From assembly GCF_029784165.1 (NCBI RefSeq), contig NC_073695.1, positions 55,785,967-55,849,966 of the forward strand: DNA of 64,000 nt, written 5' to 3'. Of the stretch, positions 23,357 to 35,327 are shown one piece after another; the stretch's first letter is position 1, and every line of letters begins with the position of its first letter. A model generated the notes under the pieces. The model was not told where the DNA came from, did no database searches, and was given only the letters and a program-made list of their open reading frames with translations. The position numbers were made by a program, and so were the translations under genes. Origin of the DNA: Wyeomyia smithii (Eukaryota > Arthropoda > Insecta > Diptera > Culicidae).

Positions 23357-25472
23357 GATGAGAATGAGAATGAGAATGAAAATGCGAATGAGAATGAGAA
23401 TGAGAATGAGAATGAGAATGAGAATGAGAATGAGAATGAGAATGAGAATAATAATGAGAATGAGAATGAGAATGAGAATGAGAATGAGAATGAGAATGAG
23501 AATGAGAACGAGAATGAGAATGGTAATGAGAATGAGAATGAGAATGAGAATGAGAATGAGAATGAGAATGAGAATGAGAATGAGAATGAGAATGAGAATG
23601 AGAATGAGAATGAGAATGAGAATGAGAATGAGAATGAGAATGAGAATGAGAATGAGAATGAGAATGAGAATGAGAATGAGAATGAGAATGAGAATGAGAA
23701 TGAGAATGAGAATGAGAATGAGAATGAGAATGAGAATGAGAATGAGAATGAGAATGTGAATGAGATTGAGAATGAGAATGAGAATGAGAATGAGAATGAG
23801 AATAAGAATGAGAATGAGAATGAGAATGAGAATGAGAATGAGAATAAGAATGAGAATGAGAATGAAAATGAGAATGAGAATGAGAATGAGAATGAGAATG
23901 GTAATGAGAATGAGAATGAGAATGAGAATGAGAATGGTAATGAGAATGGTAATGAGAATGAGAATGAGAATGAAAATGAGAATGAGAATGAGAATGAGAA
24001 TGAGAATGGTAATGAGAATGAGAATGAGAATGAGAATGAGAATGAGAATGAGAATGAGAATGAGAATGAGAATGAGAATGAGAATGAGAATGGTAATGAG
24101 AATGGTAATGAGAATGAGAATGAGAATGAGAATGAGAATGAGAATGAGAATGAGAATGAGAATGAGAATGAGAATGAGAATGAGAATGAGAATGAGAATG
24201 AGAATGAGAATGAGAATGAGAATGAGAATGCTAATGAGAATGGTAATGAGAATGAAAATGAGAATGAGAATGAGAATGAGAATGAGAATGGTAATGAGAA
24301 TGAAAATGAGAATGAGAATGAGAATGAGAATGAGAATGGTAATGAGAATGAGAATGAGAATGAGAATGAGAATGAGAATGAGAATGAGAATGAGAATGAG
24401 AATGAGAATGAGAATGAGAATGAGAATGAGAATGGTAATGAGAATGAGAATGAGAATGAGAATGAGAGTGAGGATGAGAATGAGAATGAGAATGAGAATG
24501 AGAATGAGAATGAGAATGAGAATGAGAATGAGAATGGTAATGAGAATGAGAATGAGAATGAGAATGAGAATCAGAATGAGAATGAGAATGGTAATGAGAA
24601 TGAGAATGAGAATGGTAATGAGAATGAGAATGAGAATGAGAATGAGAATGAGAATGAGAATGAGAATGAGAATGAGAATGAGAATGAGAATGAGAATGAG
24701 AATGAGAATGAGAATGAGAATGAGAATGAGAATGAGAATGAGAATGAGAATGGTAATGAGAATGAGAATGAGAATGAGAATGAGAGTGAGGATGAGAATG
24801 AGAATGAGAATGAGAATGAGAATGAGAATGAGAATGAGAATGAGAATGAGAATGGTAATGAGAATGAGAATGAGAATGAGAATGAGAATCAGAATGAGAA
24901 TGAGAATGGTAATGAGAATGAGAATGAGAATGGTAATGAGAATGAGAATGAGAATGAGAATGAGAATGAGAATGAGAATGAGAATGAGAATGAGAATGAG
25001 AATGAGAATGAGAATGAGAATGAGAATGAGAATGAGAATGAGAATGAGAATGAGAATGAGAATGAGAATGAGAATGAGAATGAGAATGAGAATGAGAATG
25101 AGAATGAGAATGAGAATGAGAATGAGAATGAGAATGAGAATGAGAATGGTAATGAGAATGAGAATGAGAATGAGAATGAGAATGAGAATGAGAATGAGAA
25201 TGAGAATGAGAATGAGAATGAGAATGAGAATGAGAATGAGAATGAGAATGAGAATGAGAATGAGAATGAGAATGAGAATGAGAATGAGAATGAGAATGAG
25301 AATGAGAATGAGAATGAGAATGAGAATGAGAATGAGAATGAGAATGAGAATGAGAATGAGAATGAGAATGAGAATGAGAATGAGAATGAGAATGAGAATG
25401 GTAATGAGAATGAGAATGAGAATGAGAATGAGAATGAGAATGAGAATGAGAATGAGAATGGTAATGAGAATG
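23357..25472 (+). repeat. Homogeneous (GAGAAT)n satellite with a 318-bp higher-order duplication
   Basis: About 350 GAGAAT hexamers. Rare variants (GGTAAT, GAAAAT, GAGAGT-GAGGAT, CAGAAT) act as markers. The series of markers at 24434, 24464, 24536, 24571, 24590 and 24614 is repeated at 24752, 24782, 24854, 24889, 24908 and 24932, each exactly 318 bp (53 hexamers) later. The switch from GGAATA to GAGAAT units takes place within 15 bp at 23343-23357. Confidence 0.98.
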
Positions 25473-25826
25473 GAGCGGGGGCCTAGTGTGGTTGGTAACG
25501 TCTCCGCCAACCACGCTCGACGCCTGGGTTCGAATCCCACCGCCGACATAGGTGTCGATGGTTGTGAGGTGGCGTGATCCACTCACAACCAACCCAACTG
25601 GTCTAGATTCAATCCTAGCCGACACCGGGAGATTTTCTGAGGCGAAAAATCTCTGGGATCACGCCTTCCATCGCATGAGGAAGTAAAGCCGTTGGCGCCG
25701 GTCCGGTAATAAACGGGTCGTGAGTTAGGGTCCTGGGTGTGGAGTCGCCTCCCTGGGCGTCGGTGATTGGCCACAACAGTGGCGGAACTAGACCGACGGA
25801 AAATAAGCGAGAATAAAAAAAAAAAA
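25473..25826 (+). mobile_element. Complete tRNA-derived SINE inserted in the satellite
   Basis: The 354-bp element begins GAGCGGGGGCCTAGTGTGG. It has a polymerase III A box (TAGTGTGGTTGG, 25484-25495), a B box (GGTTCGAATCC, 25527-25537) and a 3' tail of A residues. It is flanked by the direct repeat ATGGTAATGAGAATG (25458-25472 and 25827-25841), which is satellite sequence, so it inserted after the satellite had expanded. It resembles the Feilai-type tRNA SINEs of Aedes mosquitoes; I am sure of the class and less so of the family name. Mobilisation would have required a LINE reverse transcriptase in trans. The copy at window base 1 is its close relative. Confidence 0.92.
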
Positions 25827-27154
25827 ATGGTAATGAGAATGAGAATGAGAATGAGAATGAGAATGAGAATGAGAATGAGAATGAGAATGGTAATGAGAAT
25901 GAGAATGAGAATGAGAATGAGAATGAGAATGAGAATGAGAATGATAATGAGAATCAGAATGAGAATGAGAATGAGAATGAGAATGAGAATGAGAATGAGA
26001 ATGAGAATGAGAATGAGAATGAGAATGAGAATGCGAATGCGAATGAGATTGAGAATGAGAATGAGAATGAGAATGAGAATGAGAATGGTCATGAGAATGA
26101 GAATGAGAATGAGAATGAGAATAAGAATGGTAATGAGAATGAGAATGAGAATGAGAATGAGAATGAGAATGAGAATGAGAATGAGAATGAGAATGAGAAT
26201 GAGAATGAGAATGAGAATGAGAATGAGAATGAGAATGAGAATGTGAATGAGAATGAGAATGAGAATGAGAATGAGAATGAGAATGAGAATGAGAATGAGA
26301 ATGAGAATGAGAATGAGAATGAGAATGAGAATGAGAATGAGAATGAGAATGGTAATGAGAATGGTAATGAGAATGAGAATGAGAATGAGAATGAGAATGA
26401 GAATGACAATGAGAATGATAATGAGAATGAGAATGAGAATGAGAATGAGAATGAAAATGAGAATGAGAATGAGAATGAGAATGAGAATGAGAATGAGAAT
26501 GAGAATGTGAATGAGAATGAGAATGAGAATGAGAATGAGAATGAGAATGAGAATAAGAATGAGAATGAGAATGAGAATGAGAATGAGAATGAGAATGAGA
26601 ATGAGAATGAGAATGAGAATGAGAATGAGAATAAGAATGAGAATGAGAATGAGAATGAAAATGAGAATGAGAATGAGAATAAGAATGAGAATGAGAATGA
26701 AAATGAGAATGAGAATGAGAATGAGAATGAGAATGAGAATGAGAATAAGAATGAGAATGAGAATGAGAATGAGAATGAGAATGAGAATGAGAATGAGAAT
26801 GAGAATGAGAATGAGAATGAGAATGAGAATGAGAATGAGAATGAGAATGAGAATGAGAATGAGAATGAGAATGAGAATGGTAATGAGAATGAGAATGAGA
26901 ATGAGAATGAGAATGAGAATGGTAATGAGAATGAGAATGAGAATGAGAATGAGAATGAGAATGAGAATGAGAATGAGAATGAGAATGAGAATGAGAATGA
27001 GAATGAGAATGAGAATGAGAATGAGAATGAGAATGAGAATGAGAATGAGAATGAGAATGGGAATGAGAATGAGAATTAGAATTAGAAGGAGAATGAGAAT
27101 GACATTGAGAATAAGAATGTGAATGAGAATGAGAATGAGAATGAGAATGAGAAT
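25827..27154 (+). repeat. (GAGAAT)n satellite, right part
   Basis: Continuation of the left array after the SINE, with GGTAAT, AAGAAT, GTGAAT and GATAAT variants. It becomes irregular after about 27075. Confidence 0.97.
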
Positions 27155-27370
27155 TTGGTTGATAATAAGAATTGGAATCGAAATGAGGATATGGGTTAGC
27201 ATTATGATTGAGATTTGGCATGGGTTAATTGTCGGAATTGGGATTTGGACTCTGGTTTTAAATTTGGATTCGGTAGCGTGTTTGGTATTGGAATAGCGAT
27301 TATTATAGAGACTGTCATGCCGATGGATTGAGACTGGGATGCGGACTGGGATTAAAATTTGAATTAGAAA
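27155..27370 (+). repeat. Degenerate right flank of the satellite
   Basis: Worn units such as GAATTGGGATTTGGA and GAGACTGGGATGCGG resemble the left degenerate flank (GGATTG type) more than the adjacent GAGAAT core. Confidence 0.7.
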
Positions 27371-29579
27371 GATATTGCAATTGTAATTTGTCTAATTGAT
27401 CATCATTGGGTTACCTATAATTTTAAAACCAACTCGGATTTGACTCAAAGTTTGGAGTATCGTTTATATAAGATTATTATACGCAAATCCTGATTTTGGT
27501 GCCAATTGGACAACCTCTCCTATTGAAATGATTCACCTATTATTTTTTGATAAAAGTGCCTATTTCAGTCAAAAACTTTTATTTTATTTTAATTATAGCT
27601 ACAAATAAATAATGGCTTGAAATAACCTAAGACAATATTTTTGAAGAAAATTAGTCAAAATATCGAAAAACACCCTTTTTTATTCGGCAGTGTTGCCAGA
27701 TAATTCGTTTGCATTTGAAAAATTTAGTTGCATTTTTCGGCAAATAAATACATTTTGATTTCAAATTTATTAGTTTCCTCGTTTTATTGAGGAATTTTTA
27801 CACGAACACGAGCGTGTTTAGAAAATAAAATCATATTTACTATGGTTTGCTTACTATTTCTTATTCTTTTATGCTAATATCATTGGGACTCTTTCGATTT
27901 TGAGCATTCTGGATAATACAATGTGAAAGAATTTAGTCAAAACTATGTAAATTTTGACCGGAATTGTTCCTAATTGCTAGAATAGTTTATGTCAATGTAT
28001 GGAATTGTTAAGTTCTAATTTAAACATTACACAGAAAGTTTTTTTTACAAAGAAAGTTTGGTTTTTGCAGAGAGATCGTATACGAACAATATCCCAAACT
28101 TTGTGTTAAATCTGAGAAGAGTGTTGATCACGACAAATGCGAAAGTAATCGAATAATCTGTTTATGAAGTATCAAAATTTAAATCATTAAGCAAATGTGG
28201 ACCGTTCAATATAATTTTTAAGCAATGGTGATCATTCCCAAGGTTGGAATGATTGAAAAATACTTAGGTTCGCATGAAACACTTTAAATTTAATAACTGA
28301 GACATATATTTTATCTGTGCTGTCAATCTCCGGGCCTCTGGGACTCGCTTGCGTTCGGGATCTGTTTGGTCCTACCAGTACGAGAAATAAAGGAAGCTTC
28401 ATGTTATATTTAGATAAAAAACTGAATCATGCTCGAAACAAGCCAAAGCGATCACTGGAATGAAGTCCTAAATTCGCACACGGTATTATCCCGGTTCTAT
28501 ACGTGATTCGCAAGCTTTCGCTTCAGGCATTCCTTTGTTGTCTAAGCAAACATAAGTCCAAGTGAAACGGATTACCATTAAATTGCCGATACTACTAGCT
28601 AGAGCACGGCGACTGGCATTCAAGAGGGCCATCCCATCAGTCATGATAGTTGCAAATCGACCGGCAATGCACTTCTGGTTTGACACTAACACAGTTGCTG
28701 CGGCGATCAGGTGACAAGCGGTACCACTCGATGATTGCAGGTAAACATTCGAATGAATTCGTTTCTCGCGCAAGCGTTATTCTCTCGCTCTTTTTCATGT
28801 GATTGTGTCCTCGGCGATCAGTTGGTGGTGAGTATGGTGAATATAGAGGCGTGCGCATGAACGCAGCCGGCTTTTGATATCGGTTTGATTCATGCGCGTA
28901 GTCGTCTTTTTTCGGTTTGCTGGCTTGAGTAAGCTATTCTAATATTCCGAATGATAGACGTTTATCTGGCTGGATGAGCAGAGCAGAATCGTGATTTCAA
29001 TACTAATCATATAACTTTTCATAGATATAAATGACCACATCATCTAAATCGGCAGACACGATGTGCTTGCATTGTTATCGGTCTGTTTAAAGTGAGCAAT
29101 TAATTCTGCGAAACTACCGACGATAACGCATGCCCGTGACTAACGTCACACTCGACCATACATTTCTCCACGAAGCTGCGAAACAAGTGCGCAATGTAGT
29201 ACACATCAATCGACCCAAAAACTGATAACACTTCCGCACTAGGTGGCCGCCGAGCCTGCTCAAGCGAGGTGCCCCCCGGGTACCTGTAGTGTAGTGTGTA
29301 GTACCTTTTGATTGAATGCATCTCGGAAGTGCACAACAACACTACCGTGGTGTGTATTCTGCGGTCATTTCGTTTCGGTATGAGTACGCAAAACAAAAAG
29401 GAAAATAATGTCCATGTAGAGCGTAGACCAACAACAACAACAGCAAGAAAGCGCAAAAGAAAAACTAATTCCAGAGCCGGTCGACGCCGTGGTATCGAAC
29501 CTTTGCGAAAGGTAGAAGGAATATACACGAACACACGACTACCACGGTGACCAACACAAACGCGAACGGACCAGAAATT
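27371..29579. other. Unassigned; AT-rich to 28300, then GC-balanced
   Basis: 27371-28300 has no recognisable content. 28480-29580 is GC-balanced with overlapping open frames on both strands (for example 28486-28773 and 29100-29600, minus). None shows a domain, signal peptide or consistent coding composition. It may be regulatory DNA of the transcript start suggested next. Confidence 0.3.
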
Positions 29580-30600
29580 CATTCGGCGGCGCGAGCTCAC
29601 CTCACGATATCCACAAGCATTAAGTCAGTTGCTGGGCGTTCGTGGATGTGGAAACTTACATCGAGTTCAGTCTTGAGTTTTTACGCGATTCTGTGAAGAT
29701 CTCTATGTACTAGGTGTCAGATAGGTGTCCTGAAGTGCGATTTTCGAAAATCCGTTTTGACGTTCCGGTGTTCTGTGTTTTTGCTTTAATCTATTGGGAC
29801 CGCCTTGAAATACGCGAAGTTGTGCTAATTGTTGGACCTTGAGAAGTCGTGTGTGTTGTGTGTTCTGTTAAACTGCCAACGCGAGTGGAACAAAGTGGCA
29901 GTTTTATCGCGTAAAATTTATGGTTTAGTACTACTAATCTATTGCGAGTGAACTGAGTTTTCGGAAGGTTCTGAAGATTTTGTGGATTTATTGCACTGAC
30001 GGTACAGTAATTACTGGCTGTCGTCGAGAGCTCAGCAGCTCGAGAATCCCTGACGGGAGAAGTGTATTGTGAAGACAGAAAAAGGCTTATGTTTCACTAA
30101 TTCATGGTGATAAATGGTAATTCCATCTAAAGAGTTAAGAGTAAAAGCTGCATAATGGCACGGGTTGTGTGAAGCAACCAATGTCGTTACATTCTCCGTG
30201 CAAGTGGTTTTACGATGCAATGGAAACGAGCTGTGGCTGAATGTGGTGAAGATGCTGTAGAGAAGAATAACCCACCTGTTTGATCTTAGCTCGAGATGTT
30301 TGGAAGTGCAGATCGGCGCTTTTCAGTTCTACTCGAAGGTTCGTGACTGTTCAACAGACTCTCGTTCCAGCTTTCGGAAAAGAGTTTTTTTATGCGGGAA
30401 ACCGACAGGGGAAGCAGGCGAGCCCATTGGAGTTCCTTTGCGGCTGACCGAGAAGCTGTTTTTTTTTCTTGTGGCTATTCTTCACTTGCGGAATCATAAA
30501 CAAACCGAGCTTTTTGGTGTGGGTGAAGCAGAGTTTGAAGAAAATATAATTATATACAATAGCAAAGACACCGCTGAGTGCGGTGCATGATTTTGCCAAC
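29580..30600 (+). promoter_or_regulatory. Candidate core promoter and 5' untranslated exon
   Basis: The region is GC-balanced, free of visible repeats and rich in GTG-type words (GTGTGTTGTGTGTTCTG near 29850), as insect 5' leaders often are. An arthropod initiator TCAGTC lies at 29667-29672. AGATC, a fit to the downstream promoter element RGWYV, starts 28 bases after the initiator A, one base off the canonical spacing. No TATA box or open frame of note is present. It could be an alternative first exon of the 5' gene or of a gene beyond the window. Weakly supported. Confidence 0.22.
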
Positions 30601-30983
30601 CGTTCGCGGCACGGCAGAATGGCTTCGAGAGCGGGATCGGAAGGGCTAACAAATTTAAGATTCGAATGGCCATTTCCTCAGTACGTGTGGCGCACTAAAG
30701 CAGAATGGAAAACGGATTGGAAACGTGGAAAGATTCGAAAATTTTGCACCGCACTTTTGGCACTGCGTGTGAATTGTGCATAAAATTGAAATAATTGACG
30801 GCAGGTTCTAAAAATAACCGTTGGAGATTTAGTTCGGACGTCAGTCCATCGCAAGTGGCCCATCACTTTGCGGTGGAACCGATGATGTTTGATTAATGCA
30901 TCCTCACTGACGTGAAATGTGGGGTGAAAATTCTGACATCCCGGACGAACACATACGGTTCGCATAGATTCTCTAAAATTTCT
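30601..30983. other. Unassigned sequence
   Basis: Short open frames on both strands, none convincing. Confidence 0.3.
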
Positions 30984-31185
30984 CACATTGGATTCGTGAG
31001 CGTCCTTGAAAAGGATTCCTGAAAAAAGAATCCTCAGGAATGCCCAGTATATGGCTCTAGGATTCTTGAATAAGAATCCTGAGTGGTAATCCTCCGGATA
31101 GTGTTTGCGAATCCTTTCACGATTCTGTCACCGAGTTAAAGGTATCATGGGGATTCTTACTCAGGATTCTCAGCGTGTTAGTGAG
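30984..31185. repeat. Cluster of alternating GGATTC/GAATCC motifs
   Basis: In about 200 bp there are around ten copies of GGATTC or its complement, often as near-palindromes (AAGGATTCCTG, AAGAATCCTCAGG, AGGATTCTTGAATAAGAATCC). It would form several overlapping hairpins and is probably a small foldback element. Confidence 0.7.
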
Positions 31186-33671
31186 TGATTGGACGTTTCA
31201 AACTTTTTTTTTATCTATATCAGTTTGCAACACTTAACAGGTTGCTCTAGAACTGTTAAGAATATGTTTTTTTTCATATTTTTCATTGAAAGCAGTTTTG
31301 TAATGTAATTCCAATCTTATTTTCTATAGATAAAGCTCGCTTTATTTTCTCTTACAATGTAAATTATCCTATCATTTTCATTATATTGTATCTGCTTGAC
31401 CATGTAAAAACTCCAGAGATTTTGACAGAGATGACACAATGGCGAAACGACTCCTGTATTATGATGATTACCTCGACACTCGTATAAAGTGAAGATATAA
31501 TGTTTGGAAATACTTATCAGCACTTTGGTGTCAATCAATCAAGGTTAACAAATGAAAAACGCGCTGAATACGTGCACTTTGGGCGGGTGAAGGTAATAAA
31601 AAGAAGGAGTTTTTTTATGAAGACCCGGGCAGTAGAGCATAACAAAATCATAACTCATCAATAACATGTTTAGCTATGAGGACTTATCGTGTTATTCGAA
31701 AGATATTCACGTTTCAAACATGCATATGAAAATATCATAAAATTTTGATATCATATCTCGCTATTATATTTGAGTTGATTTTAAAATATCTCAATAAAAG
31801 TAAGTTTTTAAGTGAAAATTGTTCATTAATGATTATTTATAATATATTCAGTTATGCATTCAGAGTTCAATAAGTTGAAAATATGTGAATCGGTCATTTT
31901 CGTGATTTTTAATACAAATTATTATTTTGTTATTGAAATATCAAGCTTTGTTATTCTTAAAGTCTTGGAGGAACAATATTTTGGTATTATTTCTTTGTTA
32001 TTTTACCAACTATGTAAACCAAGTTACGATCAAAATGAGGTGTATTTCCAATATCTGGTTGTGACGTTATAATGATATTTTCTCCTGCTCGGGGAGTCAG
32101 GCACGAATGGTATGGAATATATCTCGAGTATACAGTAACGAAAGATTTCATCACAGCTGCTAGATAGACGATTGCATTAGCGACAGCGCGCTCACCATAG
32201 CTCCCTCCCTGAGAAAACGGCACACAGTGCAACGTTCCATAGACAAAAATCCAAAAAGTGAATTTCATATTGAACCAATTCTATATAATGATTTGTTTTT
32301 TGCATATTTTAGACATATTATAATAATATTTTTATTAACCTCGGAATTTCGCTCGACGGGTATGAAATGCATTTACTGTGAACTGGTTTTAACTATTCAA
32401 GTGATACGTTATTTTAAAAAAAAATCTCAGTTTTTAAATTATTTTTTTTTATTTACTCTATACCAGTTCCAGTACAAACTAAAATGGCAGCGGTAGAGGT
32501 ATGGTAACTACTACTTTTTACATGTTAAAAATAAGACATATTGTAGCGCATGTGAAAGTTATTGGCTTCTTGGTCAGGCTCCTTTATGCTTAAATAAAAA
32601 AAGACGATTTCGATTTTAAATCTATCGTCAAAAAAAATACTCCGGCGTACCTTAGTCTCACTTTTTCATTTTATTTGGATTATTCTTGATCCTCTGGAAG
32701 TGATTGCCATTGCTCAAGTTTGCTTTCTCAATAAGAATTCACGTTTTCGAATGATACCCCTGCAACCAACGATGGGCAATGTGTCGTACATCTGACCGTT
32801 ATTTTAATGTATAATATTCCAAGAAAATTGTCATTTTATGCTTCTGTATAAGAAATTTGGCTTTTGAGACATTTTTGCGATTGCGTGTTTGACATTTGTC
32901 ATTAACGCAAATAGTAGCTCTCATCGATACTGTACATTTTTCTTGTTAGACCAATTGAAAAAAAAACTAGAATGGTTCTTCTGATTTTTGCCTCGCATTT
33001 CCATACATTCAACGTACTGTGCGGCTTACATAGGCTAGCACGATTCAAACGAATTCGACCTACTGCCACGAGATAAACGAGATTTGGCCTTTACAATATT
33101 TGCCGCGACTCGACATTACCGTCCGAATGGTACCGACTACGAGATGAAAATGAAGGTAAAATATCAGGCTTTCAAGGAAAACTTTCAGTGAAGGTGGAGT
33201 CTCGTGGACTAGAAAATGGCATAAAAAACACTTATCGCAAAATCGTTTACAATTAGCTAAATTTTTTCTCACTTCATAACTTTAGAGTCCCCTGTGTTTG
33301 GGAAGAAAGAAAGTGATTGGTTGTTTGATTTGATTCAGCTTAAAAAAAAAGTTCTACCTGATTTTTGGCGTTTTCTACAGTTCTGATCGGTCGATTTATG
33401 CGTTCAACAAGGCTCTTCATTTTTTTTAAATACAACAGTAAATGTCACAAAATCATCCGATGAAATCTGTCTAATTTTTAGGCATTTGGTAGTGGACAAT
33501 TTTTGTAATGCATTTTATTTTGCATCATTTTTTTTTCGAGTTTTGAATTTTCAGCCTCAGATTGTTGCTGAAAGACGTAATTCTACGTTAAAGCATTCGA
33601 ATCAAACAAAACAACTAAAAACAAATATTCAGACCAAGGAAACTTCCCTGACAGCTTTGCTTTATATTTAG
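31186..33671. other. Unassigned AT-rich sequence
   Basis: No supported gene. A 93-codon minus frame at 31987-32268 begins with a hydrophobic stretch but has no other support. A 16-bp near-palindrome GACGTAATTCTACGTT at 33574-33589 is a variant of the motif at 40904 and 41447. Confidence 0.3.
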
Positions 33672-33790
33672 AGAGCATTTGATAATCCATCTTACAACTC
33701 GATGCGAATAACCATGAAAAAGTACGGCATAGACAGGAATATAATTAAATGGATTCATGCCATGCTGATTAGTCGCGGAATACCTGCTCA
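33672..33790 (+). pseudogene. LINE reverse transcriptase fragment
   Basis: About 38 codons read RAFDNPSYNSM then KYGIDRNIIKWIHAMLISRG, matching the AFDNxxxxxI box and the following helix (I..WI..ML..R) of Jockey-type reverse transcriptases. Only this piece survives and it is followed by unrelated sequence. Confidence 0.75.
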
Positions 33791-33896
33791 ACACTGTGCC
33801 AAAACCCTAACAAGGAAAAACCATCATTTGATGCCCACAAGGTACATTTTATTACACGCCAAACTTTTCCTTATTACTTTAGAAGCAATAGCACAA

Positions 33897-34678
33897 AATT
33901 GCCTTTTAGGTAACAAAGGTGACATTTTATTACTTTAGGGCATTTTTTTATTACTTTTTGTGTCTTATACACAAAAAGTAACAAACAAAAAGTAATAAAA
34001 ATTATGACGGCCACACGCTTATATGTGTTTCTGCAGGAGAACATACAGCCAAGCACCGCATTGCATGTGTTAGCAAGACTTCACTCGCTGCATCTGTATT
34101 GATGCAACGATCAGGTTCATTTTTGTCCCCTTCATCCACACACAATCAGAATCTCAAGCGTCAACCTCGGCTGTCTATTTAGAAACACTTTCGTTTCGTC
34201 CCCCAGTGTTTACTTGAAATGGAAATATGTAATACTGCCTGACCAGAGTTGCCGAAGTTGTGAATATTGTTCTGGATGAGCACGAGTTTTGTATTTTCAA
34301 ACAGGTACAAATGAGTTTCCATGAACCAATGAGTATGTGTTTTAGATATCTTGCAGAAAAGCGAATGTTTTTGTTTTTATCTAACGCACTCCGTATGCAT
34401 ACAACGAGCGAACTAATAAACGCACACCGGATGAATTGGAGATTGAATAAACTTGTAACATGTGCAACATACGCGACGGTGTGTGATTTTTTATTTGACT
34501 TGAGATGGAAAGGGAGCAGTTTCCGACAGAAAAAATCTTGCATGTGGTTGAAACGACCATTATTAGATAGTCGTACTCCCGTAACACGTGCTAAATATAT
34601 GACAGTATGTGTTGTTACTTGACTGGGGAAGAATTTTATTGCCTTTTAAGTAATAGGTTTGTTACCTAAAAGGCAATT
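33897..34678. mobile_element. Candidate MITE with 19-bp perfect terminal inverted repeats
   Basis: AATTGCCTTTTAGGTAACA (33897-33915) is the exact reverse complement of 34660-34678. Weaker inverted similarity continues outside (TTTAGAAGCAAT against TGCTTTAGA). Extra hairpins lie just inside each end (GTGTCTTATACAC with flanking AAAAGTAA repeats near 33960; TTGCCTTTTAAG at 34639). No transposase is inside. The open frames at 34175-34622 overlap on both strands and are unconvincing. No target duplication was identified, so the true boundaries are uncertain. Confidence 0.55.
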
Positions 34679-34789
34679 GCTTTAGAGGGGTTCATGCCTT
34701 GGGTGGGAAAGTGCCCAGAAGATCGACGAACCCTCATGTTGTTTCAACAGAAGAAGTAGACACTTTGTAGACACTCCTTGAGGTAGATC

Positions 34790-35327
34790 TCTCAATAAAC
34801 AGTCCCGGTAGTCACAAACATCACACTCTGTTGCCACATGAGCAGATCGCTTCCCAAATCATGTATTTCTTGGCAAGCTTTGAAAGTTTCTGCTTCCTTA
34901 CTTTCTCTGGAATATCAAACTTGTACTAGGCGGGGAAGAACAGTATTCCTGGGAGTCCACCTTTACGTCAGTCTCATCATTCACGACAGTGAGACTTCTT
35001 TAGCATCTGGGTGTACCGTTCTGGTCACGATTTGGAACCTTCTGCACTTCGTACGTATGCAGCTCCTTTCGGTACTTGGCTCTCTGAACGAAAAATTCCG
35101 ACAAATTCAATTTCTTGGCCATATCCCTGTTCGAAGCATTAAAAGCTTTCACGACACGCTTGCGATCCTGAACACTAAAAGACCATTCATTTTGACTGCA
35201 TTTCTCCTTCCGTTCGATGCTCAGAGTTTCGTAGTAATGTTTAATCACACGATTGACAGTTGAGTTGAGAATTTTTGAGGTGTTTGCGCAATATCAATTT
35301 GCGACGTTGCTTGTCAGGTGACGCCAT
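34790..35327 (-). pseudogene. Mariner/Tc1 transposase, N-terminal half
   Basis: The start codon at 35327-35325 (minus) opens MASPDKQRRKLILRK. A frameshift follows; then 35248-35000 reads VQDRKRVVKAFNASNRDMAKKLNLSEFF, the helix-turn-helix that binds the inverted repeat, and YEVQKVPNRD. Further down, NDETDVKVDS corresponds to the region of the first catalytic Asp (DDETYVK type), with a substitution. More frameshifts lead to KLAKKYMIWEAICSCGNR near 34850. The second and third catalytic residues are absent. It may be the family whose C-terminal half is at 52925-53482. Confidence 0.8.

Noticed and set aside
22464..27154. CRISPR-like regular repeats
   Set aside because: The units are 6 bp with no spacers, and the genome is eukaryotic.
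22364..27221. Open frames up to 1,072 codons on both strands (Ile-Leu, Ile-Pro, Asn-Glu, Met-Arg, Ser-His and similar dipeptide repeats)
   Set aside because: A 6-bp unit is two codons, so any frame lacking a stop in the unit stays open. The frames coexist on both strands and have no start context or domain.
19650..27370. Telomeric repeat array
   Set aside because: The hexamers are not TTAGG-type, they are interspersed with transposon debris and lie inside ordinary sequence.
29100..29600. 166-codon gene on the minus strand
   Set aside because: Composition is Arg/Val/Ser-rich with no domain, and the + strand also stays open at 29308-29550, typical of GC-balanced non-coding DNA.
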